Below are positions 23,865 through 32,091 of a stretch of 64,000 nt of DNA, piece by piece. A model generated the notes under the pieces. It saw only the letters and a list, made by a program, of their open reading frames with translations, had not been told where the DNA came from and did no database searches. This DNA is from Streptomyces hygroscopicus. Its GTDB lineage: Bacteria > Actinomycetota > Actinomycetes > Streptomycetales > Streptomycetaceae. The stretch spans positions 6,572,001 through 6,636,000 of the forward strand of contig CP018627.1 in the NCBI GenBank assembly GCA_002021875.1. The letters run 5' to 3'. The stretch's first letter is position 1. The number at the start of each line of letters is the position of its first letter. A program made the translations under genes and the position numbers.

Positions 23865-24547
23865 AAGTGGACGCCGTCAAGAACGCTGAAGCGCGCCGCC
23901 ACCCGCCACCCACCCCCAGGCCCAGGCCCAGGCCCACCACGCACGATCGCGCGATGGCGTCGATACGCCACCGCGCGACCGCACGACCTCACCCGTCCCG
24001 TTCGCTCAATGAATCACCACAGCTCACTCAGATCGATCGGACATTGCCCCACCCCTGCGTTCCCTTGCGGGCGCCCGCGATGGCGGCGACCTGCCCCCGT
24101 GTGATCGGGGCAGATCCCAGGAGCCGCACCCCTCCCTGGACGCGGAGAACGGCGGTGCGGCGAAGGTGCGCCCGGAGCCCGCCCTTGTGCCCACCATCTC
24201 GATTCCTCCGATCCTCCGACGCTCGGGAAGTGTCGCGGAAGCAGAGTTGCCCACCGATTCCCGGACGATGCACACGGGCCATGGGAATTACCACGCAAGC
24301 ATGATGAAACTGTTTTAAACGCCCAACACACCCCCACTCCCCGCACCGCGCCGATGCGCCGGGTGCGGCGGTGCGGCAGGTGCGGCGGGCGCGGCGGGCG
24401 CGGCGGGCGCGGCCGTGCGGCGGTGCGGCGGCGCGCCACCCCGCCCCGCCGCAGGGTGGGCCTTACGAGGGAACCGGTTCCGCATAGTTTCGGCCATCCT
24501 CGGCGACTTGCCGGGCCCCCTTCCCATTACCGAACACTTGTCCGAAA
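23865..24547. other. 683-bp spacer with a GCGGCG simple-repeat tract
   Basis: Bases 24355-24432 are an imperfect run of GTGCGGCG/GCGCGGCGG units. The rest has only unsupported short frames (for example 88 leftward codons at 24028-24294). TGTTTTAAAC near 24310 is an AT-rich island. Confidence 0.5.
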
Positions 24548-25570
24548 ATGGGTCACATGGCGAATCCCGTACTCGCCCATGCTCTTGCCCACGCCCTGAC
24601 CGCCGCGGCCCACGGCTTCCGCGTGATCCCGCTGACCCGCGCGAAGCTGCCCGCCGTGCGCTCCCCTCACCACCACGACCCCGCGCCTCTGACATGCCGC
24701 GGCGAATGCGGCCGGCTGGGCCACGGAGTCCATGACGCGTCGGCGGACCCCGAGGCGATCCGCGCCCTGTTCGCCGCCGCCCCCTGGGCCACCGGCTACG
24801 GCCTCGCCTGCGGACGCGCCCCGTACCACCTCATCGGCCTCGACCTCGACCTCAAGGGCGGAAGACCAGGAAGACCCCGAGGACCCGGGGAAGCGGGCGC
24901 CACGGACGGTCGGGCCAGGACCAGGAAGCCCTGTGCAAACCGTAAGGACGGCACGGACAGCACGGAGGGTCTGGCCGCGGACGGTCCGGCCGCCCTCGCC
25001 CAGCTGGCCCGCGAGCATGCCTTCGCCATCCCCCCTACGGTCACCGTGCTCACCCCGAGCGGCGGTCGCCATCTCTGGTTGTGCGGCCCACCCGGCCTCG
25101 CCGTCCCCAACTCCGCCGGACGGCTGGCCCCCGGCATCGACATCCGCGGGCTGGGCGGCTATCTGGTCGGCCCCGGCTCGTACGGCTCGCACGGCAGCTA
25201 CCGCCTCGCGCCGGGCTCCCCCGCCTGGGCCCCGGCGCCCGCCCCGGCCGCCCTGCTGCGCCTGCTCACACCCCCGCACCCGGCCCCGCACCGCTCGTAC
25301 CGCCCCGGCCCGCCGTCCCCCGGGCCGCATCCCGCCGCCCTGGAGGGGCTCGTACGGTTCGTCCGCGCCTCACGGGAGGGCCAGCGCAACGACCGCCTGT
25401 TCTGGGCCGCCTGCCGCGCCTACGAGACGGGCGCCGGGCCGGAGTTGGCCCCCGCCCTGATCGAGGCGGCACTCGACACCGGCCTGGCCCCCCGCGAGGC
25501 CCGCGCCACCGTCGCCTCCGCGGCCCGCAGCGCCGCCCGCCACCTCCAGCCCCCGGACGCGTGGGCCTGA
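24548..25570 (+). CDS. Prim-Pol family (bifunctional DNA primase/polymerase-like) protein
   Basis: 340 residues. The N-terminal archaeo-eukaryotic primase-polymerase signatures are present: GFRVIPLTRAKLPAV, the metal-binding IGLDLDLKGG, LTPSGGRHLW (s-G-G-x-H) and APGIDIRGLGGYLVGPGS. A basic low-complexity insert (GGRPGRPRGPGEAGATDGR) follows the DxD motif, and the C-terminus is a helical accessory domain (EGQRNDRLFWAACRAYE) seen in plasmid and phage Prim-Pols. There is no helicase partner. Such stand-alone genes are common in Streptomyces; the role is unknown. The start may be ATG 24548 or 24557. Confidence 0.85.
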   Translation: MGHMANPVLAHALAHALTAAAHGFRVIPLTRAKLPAVRSPHHHDPAPLTCRGECGRLGHGVHDASADPEAIRALFAAAPWATGYGLACGRAPYHLIGLDLDLKGGRPGRPRGPGEAGATDGRARTRKPCANRKDGTDSTEGLAADGPAALAQLAREHAFAIPPTVTVLTPSGGRHLWLCGPPGLAVPNSAGRLAPGIDIRGLGGYLVGPGSYGSHGSYRLAPGSPAWAPAPAPAALLRLLTPPHPAPHRSYRPGPPSPGPHPAALEGLVRFVRASREGQRNDRLFWAACRAYETGAGPELAPALIEAALDTGLAPREARATVASAARSAARHLQPPDAWA

Positions 25571-25948
25571 CGCATACGCCTGGGCCGGATGAACGGAGCA
25601 GTGACGGCAGCCGTACGGCAGGACGCCAGAGGCGGCGCGATCCAGCGGTATACGGACGGTGAGCCGTGCGTTACGTGAACGAGGAGCACTATCGTGACCA
25701 CGCGACGAGGCGCTCCGCACAGGAACCGAAAGGCGCAGGGACCGCACGGCGCGGTGACCAGGCGGCGCAGGAACCAGGCCCGTTCGCCGGTGCTTCCGCC
25801 CCGAGGCGGACCGTGAACGGATTCCCGCTCTCCCCGTGACCGGTGATCGGCGACCGGTGACCGCTGACCGGCCGACCGGTGACCGTCCGACCGGTGACCG
25901 TCCGACCGCCTCCGGCGCACCGGTACCAAGGCGCGAGCAGGGGGAGCA
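25571..25948. other. Spacer with GACCGGTGACCG repeats
   Basis: No supported gene. Bases about 25838-25915 hold a tandem array of GACCGGTGACCG(TCC) units just upstream of the next gene. Confidence 0.55.
25838..25925. repeat. Tandem ACCGGT-centred repeats
   Basis: Repeats of about 15 bp (GACCGTCCGACCGGT) with several ACCGGT palindromes. They lie directly in the leader or promoter of the membrane-protein gene. Confidence 0.65.
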
Positions 25949-26746
25949 TTGCACGAGCTCTACGCACAGGGGTGGTTCGCGGACTTCGCGTTACCCATTG
26001 GCGTCTGCGCACTGGTCACCTGGATCTCGCTGGTCCACCGCTTCTCCGACAAAGGCCGCCTGCTGGGAACCGTAAGGTCCGCGGCGCTGTGCTGCGGCAT
26101 CATCGCCTGCACCTGCGCGGCGGCCCTGCTCACCATCACCCTGCTGCTGCCGCACGCCGCCGATGTGCCCCCCGCCGTGGCCGCTGCCGCCGCGGGCGGG
26201 GCCCTGGCGCCTCGTGTCCGTCAGCAGCAGAACCAGCAGTCCACACCGCCCTTCGTGGCCGTGATCACGCTGGGCATCGCGGTGCTGCTGAGCGAGCTGG
26301 AGCGGCGGCTGGTCCACGACATGTACATCCACTGCCACCGGCTGGTCCGCGACTTCGAGAACGTGGCCCAACTGCGCATGTTCGCCTTCGAGGCCCGCCG
26401 CCACCTGCGCGGCTGCGCCGCCGCGACCAAGGACAGGACGACGATCAACACCTTGTACGAGGAGGTGGACCAACTCCTGGACGACGCGACCAAGGTCGAG
26501 GCCGATGTCGAGGCGAGGTGCCGGCAGCGGGAGGTCCAGGAGTTCCCGCCGGAGCTGCACACCCCGACCCGGGAGGAGACGGAGGACCGCCGTCAGGCCC
26601 TGGCGATGGCCATGGACGCCTGCACGCGCATGCTGGAGTTCGGCTACCGCACCGGCAAGCGGAGCGGCGACCGGGAGCTCACGCGGCTCCGCGACGAGGC
26701 CCTGGCGGCGCGCCCCCTGGCCACGACAGGCACCCCGCACCCCTGA
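25949..26746 (+). CDS. Membrane-anchored hypothetical protein
   Basis: 265 residues starting at TTG 25949, behind a strong GGGGGAG site. Three likely membrane segments lie within residues 10-115 (ALPIGVCALVTWISL, ALCCGIIACTCAAALLTITL and the VAVITLGIAVLL stretch). They are followed by a charged helical cytoplasmic part of about 150 residues (LYEEVDQLLDDATKVEADV). I do not recognise the family. It could be a sensor or scaffold; no enzymatic motif is visible. Confidence 0.7.
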   Translation: MHELYAQGWFADFALPIGVCALVTWISLVHRFSDKGRLLGTVRSAALCCGIIACTCAAALLTITLLLPHAADVPPAVAAAAAGGALAPRVRQQQNQQSTPPFVAVITLGIAVLLSELERRLVHDMYIHCHRLVRDFENVAQLRMFAFEARRHLRGCAAATKDRTTINTLYEEVDQLLDDATKVEADVEARCRQREVQEFPPELHTPTREETEDRRQALAMAMDACTRMLEFGYRTGKRSGDRELTRLRDEALAARPLATTGTPHP

Positions 26747-26812
26747 CGCGACGCGCCCTGCTGACACGCCGCCGCACACCACACCGCCCGTCAGGGACGC
26801 ACACCGACACGC

Positions 26813-27145
26813 TCAAGGAGCGTAGACAAAGGCATCGGACCCATCGCCCAGCCCACGCGTCCGACGAGCCCCGTCCTCCTTGGGCTCCACAAAACTGATC
26901 TTGATGTCCAGATCCAGGGCCTCGGCCACGGCAGCGAGACTCCGCAGCGTCAGATTCTCGTCTCCGGAAAGTATCTGGCTCACCCGTCCCGGGCTGACAT
27001 CCATGAGCCGGGCGAGGTCAGCACGGCTCATGTCGCGCTTCCCCAGCAACCCCGCGACCTCCACGGTGGCCTGACGCGCCAGCCGGGCCCCCGCGCAGTC
27101 CGCGGCCTCCCCCTTCGAACCCTTGCCTTTCCACGGCACACTCAT
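26813..27145 (-). CDS. XRE-family HTH regulator (antitoxin-like)
   Basis: About 110 residues. The HTH spans residues 30-85: RDMSRADLARLMDVSPGRVS then ILSGDENLTLRSLAAVAEAL, a Cro/C1-type domain in the style of RelE/HigB-linked antitoxins. No toxin gene is adjacent on either side. ATG 27145 is preferred (GGGAG just upstream); the preceding GTG is in frame. An inverted repeat lies 62 bp upstream. Confidence 0.8.
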   Translation of the reverse strand: MSVPWKGKGSKGEAADCAGARLARQATVEVAGLLGKRDMSRADLARLMDVSPGRVSQILSGDENLTLRSLAAVAEALDLDIKISFVEPKEDGARRTRGLGDGSDAFVYAP

Positions 27146-27472
27146 CACTCTCCCAGCGCATGGTGCCGACCGTTGGGCTTCACACCCCTCAGCGACAGGA
27201 TCCCACCTTTAGCTACAACTAAAAGCCCGCATCCCCCACCCTCGCCACCCGACCCACCTCCACTCGCCCATTCCACCCGCCCTGACCTGCACCAACGCCC
27301 GGCCCATAGCTTTTCGGCCAGATCTAACACCGCCCACCCCCGGCCAGGACTACCGACGCCCCCTGTGCCTCGAACGGCCAACGCCGGGAGCCCCGGGCCC
27401 ACCAATGGTCCACACAGCAGGCGCTCCGTCGGCTCGGCCACGACTGTCAGCGGCGCGCAGTATGGTCCCGAC
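27146..27472. other. Spacer between XRE and VOC genes
   Basis: Contains the TTTAG...CTAAA inverted repeat at 27208-27223 and otherwise low-complexity, Pro-coding sequence. The rightward frame upstream of 27473 is Pro-rich and unlikely to be translated. Confidence 0.5.
27208..27223. promoter_or_regulatory. Candidate XRE operator
   Basis: TTTAG-CTACAA-CTAAA inverted repeat, an AT-rich island upstream of the XRE gene, suitable for autoregulation. Confidence 0.4.
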
Positions 27473-27943
27473 ATGGCAGCCAGAATCGATCTGACCCTCG
27501 ATTGCACGGACGCGAAGCTCCTCGCCGAGTTCTGGAAAACGGCCCTGGGGTATGTCGACGAGCCGCCGCCCGCTCCCTTCAGAACCCGCGAGGAGTGGCT
27601 CGCGCAGTTCGATCTCCCAGAAGACGATTCCGCGGCCGACGGCGCGTGGCTCTGCGATCCCGACGGCATCGGCCCCAGGCTCTCCATCCTCAAGGTCCCC
27701 GAGCGGAAGACAGCGAAGAACCGGCTTCATCTCGACATCCGGGTGCCAGGGCACGGCAGCCCTGAGGAGCGGTGGGCGCGGATAAGGAGTGAGTCCGAAC
27801 GGCTCATAAGGGCGGGCGGAAACGCCCTGAAGGAGTTCGACGGGCACCACATCTTGATGGCTGACCCAGAGGGCAACGAATTCTGCGTCGGCGCGGCCTC
27901 CCGCGAGACCCCGTCCAACACCGACGGAACGATCCACTCATAG
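27473..27943 (+). CDS. VOC-superfamily (glyoxalase/dioxygenase-fold) protein
   Basis: 156 residues with two beta-alpha-beta-beta-beta motifs. It begins ARIDLTLDCTDAKLLAEFWK, has LHLDIRVPG in the middle and ends LMADPEGNEFCVG, the glyoxalase-like pattern in which the His of LHLDI and Glu of GNEFCV are potential metal ligands. This subgroup (glyoxalase_6-like) is abundant in actinobacteria; substrates are mostly unknown. The start is placed at ATG 27473 because homologous sequence begins there. Confidence 0.82.
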   Translation: MAARIDLTLDCTDAKLLAEFWKTALGYVDEPPPAPFRTREEWLAQFDLPEDDSAADGAWLCDPDGIGPRLSILKVPERKTAKNRLHLDIRVPGHGSPEERWARIRSESERLIRAGGNALKEFDGHHILMADPEGNEFCVGAASRETPSNTDGTIHS

Positions 27944-28384
27944 CCCAGTCAGCGCACCCGCCAGCCGGGCCCTGGGCCTCTTGATCCGTAAGCCCTGACA
28001 GGCCAGGAGGTAGTCCGGTCCAGAGTCCCTGCTCAGCACCCCGCTGCCGATGACCGCTGAGCAGGGCGACGGACAGGAGCGGGCGAGTCGTCACGGGCCG
28101 CCAGCGCGCGGCCCGCGCAAGCCGGCCGCCTTGAAGGACGACGACGAGGAGCGACGTCAGGGTCTGCGGGAACCGAGGGGGCGAATGGCATGGGCAGCAT
28201 CGTGGGGGCCGTGGGCTCGCAGGTTTTCAGCGCCGTGATTGCCGCTGTGCTCACCGGCATTGGCGGGCTGGTGCGTTGGTTCGTCAAGGCGCCAGGAACC
28301 ACGCCAGATCCTGGCCCACGCCTGGCCCACACGCCCTGGTCAACAGTGGGAGCCCGGCAGACCAGGGGCGAGACGGCGGACACG
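27944..28384. other. Spacer with att-core-like 14-mer, hairpin and unsupported small ORF
   Basis: Holds CCTCTTGATCCGTA at 27977-27990 (identical to 14 bases of the tRNA-Arg att repeat) and a hairpin CCCTGCTCAGC/GCTGAGCAGGG at 28027-28066. A rightward frame from ATG 28190 encodes a hydrophobic start (MGSIVGAVGSQVFSAVIAAV) but runs through the tRNA terminator. Possibly the relic of another insertion. Confidence 0.45.
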
Positions 28385-28421
28385 CAGAAGGGGTACCCCC
28401 GAACCAGGGGCACCCCTTCTG
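28385..28421. terminator. tRNA-Ser(UGA) terminator hairpin
   Basis: CAGAAGGGGT pairs with ACCCCTTCTG, 24 bases past the 3' end of the leftward tRNA gene. Confidence 0.75.
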
Positions 28422-28444
28422 ACCAGCTAGTTCGCTGACCTGCG

Positions 28445-28531
28445 CGGAGGCTGAGGGATTTGAACCCTCGGTGACATCGCTGCCACGACGGTTTTCAAGA
28501 CCGTTCCCTTAGGCCGCTCGGGCAAGCCTCC
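28445..28531 (-). tRNA. tRNA-Ser (anticodon UGA)
   Basis: 87 nt, long variable arm. Acceptor GGAGGCT pairs with AGCCTCC. The anticodon stem-loop is ACGGT-CTTGAAA-ACCGT, anticodon TGA; the T-arm is GAGGGTTCAAATCCCTC. Confidence 0.95.
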
Positions 28532-28570
28532 CCGCGCCACTCGCGGTGGCGCGGGGATCAGCCTAGCGTG

Positions 28571-30052
28571 TCAGCTGTCACCCTTGCGCTTCCCCAAGGT
28601 GACGTCCGCCTTCGACACCTTGCCGCCGCGCTTGTAGGTGAGAGTGACCTTGTCGCCCGGCTGGTGGGTCCAGATCTCGCTGATGAGGGTCGGGCCGCTG
28701 TCGATGGCCATGTCGTCCAGCTTGGTGATCACGTCGCCGGACTTGAGGCCCGCCTTGTCGGCCGGGCCGCCGGGGACGACGGCGGGGCTGCCGCCGCTGC
28801 CGTTGGAGGCGATGGTGGCGCCGTTGGCGGAGTCCTTTGTGCTGACCGTGGCCTCGATAACCGGGTAGATGGGCTGGCCGGTCTTGATCAGCTGCTCGGC
28901 GACGTTCTTGGCCTGGTTGATCGGGATCGCGAAGCCGAGGCCGATGCTGCCGGACTGCTGGGACTCGCCGAGGCCGCTGCCGTTGCCGGCGGACTGGATG
29001 GCGGAGTTGATGCCGATGACGCCGCCGTCCGCGTTGAGCAGCGGGCCGCCCGAGTTGCCCGGGTTGATGGAGGCGTCGGTCTGCAGGGCGCTCATGTACG
29101 AGGCGTTGCCGCCGCCTCCGTCGCTGGAGGCGACCGGGCGCTTCTTGGCGCTCACGATGCCGGTGGTGACGGTGCCGGAGAGGCCGAAGGGGGCGCCGAT
29201 GGCGACGGTGGCGTCGCCCACGGCGACCCGGTCGGAGTTGCCGAGCGGGAGCGGGTCGAGCTTGGCGCCCGCGGCGTTCTTGAGCTTGACCACGGCGACG
29301 TCGTAGCCCTGGGCACGGCCGACGACCTCGGCGGTGTACCGCTTGCCGTTGGAGAAGGTGGCGGTCAGCTTGCCGTTGTCGGCGGCCGAGGCGACGACGT
29401 GGTTGTTGGTGAGGATGTGGCCCTGCTTGTCGTAGACGAAGCCGGTGCCGGTGCCGCTCTCACCGTTGTTGCCCTGGGCCTCGATGGTGACGACGCTGGG
29501 CAGGGTCTTGTTGGCGATGCTCGACACCGAGCCGGGCGCGCGGCTCTCCGTCTTGGGGTTGCCGTAGGCGGAGACAGTGGTGGTGTCGCTGCCGTCGCTC
29601 TCCCGGTCGGCGGCCCAGAAGCCGATGCCGCCGCCGATGGCGCCCGCGACCAGTACGGCGGCCAGCATGGCGGCGACCAGCCCGCGGGGCTTGCGCTCGG
29701 AGGGGCCGGAGGGCGGCACGGGAGCGGTCCCCCACGGTCCGCCCGGGCCGCCCTGCCCACCCTGTCCTTCGCCCGGGCCGCCGGGCTGCTGACCGCCGTC
29801 GGCCGACCACCACGTGCTGGACTGGCCGGCGTCCGCGCCGGGACCCGAGGCTCCGGGACCCGAGGCGCCGGGCGCTCCCGGCGGCCCTGCCGCGTCGGAC
29901 GGGCCTATTGGCGCGTCGGGTGCGGTCGGCCGCCCCGCGGTGGGCTCATAGTCCGGCGCGGGTGGCACGGCCGGGTTCGGGTGCGGCGCCGGAGGGGCCG
30001 GATGCGGCCCGGGCGCGGGCGGAACGGCAGAGCCCTCGTTCTCGGTGCTCAC
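28571..30052 (-). CDS. HtrA/DegP-type membrane-anchored serine protease
   Basis: 493 residues from GTG 30052 (AGGAGA upstream). A Pro/Gly-rich cytosolic tail of about 120 residues is followed by one membrane helix (LVAAMLAAVLVAGAIGGGIG), a trypsin-like domain, and a C-terminal PDZ domain (about 385-480). The catalytic triad is visible: His218 in LTNNHVV, Asp251 in GYDVAVV, Ser334 in NPGNSGGP. It faces the cell exterior and should degrade or refold misfolded envelope proteins. Monocistronic; divergent from the phosphodiesterase gene. Confidence 0.92.
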   Translation of the reverse strand: MSTENEGSAVPPAPGPHPAPPAPHPNPAVPPAPDYEPTAGRPTAPDAPIGPSDAAGPPGAPGASGPGASGPGADAGQSSTWWSADGGQQPGGPGEGQGGQGGPGGPWGTAPVPPSGPSERKPRGLVAAMLAAVLVAGAIGGGIGFWAADRESDGSDTTTVSAYGNPKTESRAPGSVSSIANKTLPSVVTIEAQGNNGESGTGTGFVYDKQGHILTNNHVVASAADNGKLTATFSNGKRYTAEVVGRAQGYDVAVVKLKNAAGAKLDPLPLGNSDRVAVGDATVAIGAPFGLSGTVTTGIVSAKKRPVASSDGGGGNASYMSALQTDASINPGNSGGPLLNADGGVIGINSAIQSAGNGSGLGESQQSGSIGLGFAIPINQAKNVAEQLIKTGQPIYPVIEATVSTKDSANGATIASNGSGGSPAVVPGGPADKAGLKSGDVITKLDDMAIDSGPTLISEIWTHQPGDKVTLTYKRGGKVSKADVTLGKRKGDS

Positions 30053-30269
30053 AGCAATCTCCTCAGGTGCACGACAGATTTCCTCGACGGCCCACGTGTA
30101 CGTCTTACCGTCATCAGCTTTTCCCACAGCGCGTCAGACGGCCGTAAGGAGCGGCGGTCCTGCGGACTACCACTCTTTATCCCGGACAATTCGACCCACC
30201 GCCATTCCGTGCGAACGTACGGAGGGGCCGCGTCCACCGGCTATCACCGGGCGGTGGCACCATAACGCG

Positions 30270-31103
30270 GTGACCTATGCGCGCCCTGCCCGGGACAGCC
30301 ACCCCGGGCCGCCCACCGTCTCCGTCGTCGCCCACCGCGGGGCCTCCGAGGATGCCCCGGAGCACACCCTGGCCGCCTACCGTAAGGCAATCGACGAGGG
30401 CGCCGACGCCCTGGAATGCGATGTGCGGCTGACCGCCGACGGCCATCTCGTCTGCGTCCACGACCGCCGCGTCAACCGCACCTCCAACGGCCGGGGCGCG
30501 GTCTCGGCGCTGGAGCTGTCCGATCTGGCGGCCCTGGACTTCGGCTCCTGGAAGGGCCGGGCCACCGACAAGGAGGAGCCGGACCGCGACAGCCGGGACA
30601 GCACTTCCGTCCTCACCCTGGAGCGGCTCCTGGCGCTCATCGCCGACGCGGGACGCCGCATCGAACTGGCGATCGAAACCAAGCACCCCACCCGGTGGGC
30701 GGGCCAGGTGGAGGAGCGGTTGCTCACGCTGCTGCGCCGCTACGGCCTGGACGCGCCGCCGCCCGGCGAACGTTCACCCGTCCGTGTGATGAGCTTCTCA
30801 GCGCGCTCACTGCACCGGATCCGCAGCGGGGCCCCCGCCATCCCGACCGTCTATCTGATGCAGTTCATACTGCCGCGCCACCGGGACGGGCAGCTGCCGG
30901 CCGGGGTACGGATCGCGGGGCCGAGCATCCGGATCGTGCGGAACCATCCCGGCTATGTGGCGCGACTGCAGCGTGAGGGGCACCGAGTGCACGTGTGGAC
31001 CGTCGACGAACCGGAGGACGTCGACCTGTGCGTCCGCCTCGGCGTCGACGCACTGATCACCAATCGCCCCAAACAGGTACTGTCCCAACTCGGACGCTCA
31101 TAA
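30270..31103 (+). CDS. Glycerophosphodiester phosphodiesterase
   Basis: 277 residues of the GDPD TIM barrel. The metal and catalytic residues are evident: VVAHRGASEDAPEHT (His-Arg, Glu), ALECDVRLTADG (Glu, Asp) and LVCVHDRRVNRTSNG (catalytic His), with HVWTVDEPEDVDL and DALITNRPKQVL at the end. It hydrolyses glycerophosphodiesters to glycerol-3-phosphate and an alcohol. No signal peptide, so probably cytosolic. GTG 30270 is the first start consistent with the domain. Confidence 0.88.
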   Translation: MTYARPARDSHPGPPTVSVVAHRGASEDAPEHTLAAYRKAIDEGADALECDVRLTADGHLVCVHDRRVNRTSNGRGAVSALELSDLAALDFGSWKGRATDKEEPDRDSRDSTSVLTLERLLALIADAGRRIELAIETKHPTRWAGQVEERLLTLLRRYGLDAPPPGERSPVRVMSFSARSLHRIRSGAPAIPTVYLMQFILPRHRDGQLPAGVRIAGPSIRIVRNHPGYVARLQREGHRVHVWTVDEPEDVDLCVRLGVDALITNRPKQVLSQLGRS

Positions 31104-31243
31104 TGGGCATTACAAGGCGTGCACCGGCGCGTTCGGTACGTATTCAATCGTGACGAGTGCGTCACGCGATGCCACTTGGCCGGTTTCCGCTCCAGCACCG
31201 CGGGGCATTCATCCCGTGGCGTGGGGCGAAGGAGGTCTCGGGG

Positions 31244-31933
31244 GTGGCGTTGGTGGTGGCACGGCAGGTGCCGACGTCGTCGACCATGGCCGTACCCCAT
31301 GGTCCTGCGGGTGTCCGCGCGGCAAGACAGCGGATGCGTGTCGATTTGGGCAGGACTGGGGTATCGGATTCGGTCATAGACGACGCTGTATTGATCCTTT
31401 CAGAACTGCTCAGCAATGCATGGCGGCATGGCCGCCCTTGGCGTTCCGGCCATGGTGGCGGCACGGTCCGGGCTGCATGGAGCGTCGACGAGCACGACCG
31501 GCTGACGGTCGAGGTGACGGACGGCGGAGGACCCACAAGGCCACTTCCGGCCAATCCCTCGGTGACCGCACGCGGCGGTCGTGGGCTGAACATCATCATG
31601 TCCCTGGCCGAGGAATGGGGCGTGCGGGACGGAGTCGGCGAGGTCACCGTATGGGCCCTTCTTCCGCCTGACGACGATTTCGCCCGTCGTGTCGTGCTTC
31701 CCTCGGATCTCTCCCCCGACCTGGGTACGGAGCTGGCTTCCGGGCTGCGTCCGAGCCTCGACGCGAATCTCGACGCGCGGCTCGGCGCCAATCTCGACGC
31801 GAACCTGGGGCCGAGTCTCGGGGCGAACCTCGAGGCTGACCTCGACGCGAACCTGGGCCCGAACGTCGAGGCGAACATCGACCCCGATTTCGATCGCGAG
31901 CTGGACTTCGCCGATCTGGACGAGCTCGCGTAG
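31244..31933 (+). CDS. RsbW-like ATP-binding protein with tetrapeptide-repeat tail
   Basis: 229 residues from GTG 31244 (GGAGG 8 bases upstream). Residues 1-150 form a GHKL ATPase: VLILSELLSNAWRHG is the N-box, VEVTDGGGPTRP the G1 box, ARGGRGLNIIMSLAEEWG the G2 box. Family members are anti-sigma kinases or sensor components. The last 75 residues are an acidic run in which a hydrophobic residue recurs every fourth position for 16 units, then LDFADLDELA. The tail is not part of the family and its function is unknown. Confidence 0.82.
   Translation: MALVVARQVPTSSTMAVPHGPAGVRAARQRMRVDLGRTGVSDSVIDDAVLILSELLSNAWRHGRPWRSGHGGGTVRAAWSVDEHDRLTVEVTDGGGPTRPLPANPSVTARGGRGLNIIMSLAEEWGVRDGVGEVTVWALLPPDDDFARRVVLPSDLSPDLGTELASGLRPSLDANLDARLGANLDANLGPSLGANLEADLDANLGPNVEANIDPDFDRELDFADLDELA
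31709..31900 (+). repeat. Sixteen tandem tetrapeptide (12-bp) units in the ATPase tail
   Basis: The pattern is [LVIF]-[DGEARS]-x-x, e.g. LDAN LDAR LGAN LDAN LGPS LGAN. At DNA level CTCGACGCGAA-like 12-mers recur, so the array probably grew by slippage. Confidence 0.85.
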
Positions 31934-32091
31934 CCGACGCGGCTCATGGAGCCGACGCGGTTCGGCCAAAGGGCTAGGCTCGCGCCCGTACTAAGTCGTA
32001 CGCGCCGTAAGAGAGCACTGCCACGGCCGTACGCAGACCGTCACGGGCGTACGAGCAAGCCCTGAGCCGCAGATCGGGAGACAGCCTCACC

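Noticed and set aside
24028..24294. An 88-codon leftward ORF in the spacer before the Prim-Pol gene
   Set aside because: Starts at GTG without a ribosome site and encodes Arg/Gly-rich sequence of no recognisable family.
26813..27145. Toxin-antitoxin pair
   Set aside because: The XRE protein looks antitoxin-like, but no RelE/HigB-type gene lies next to it on either strand.
28190..28438. Rightward ORF with a hydrophobic start near tRNA-Ser(UGA)
   Set aside because: It runs through the tRNA terminator hairpin and has no ribosome site; a functional small protein is possible but unsupported.
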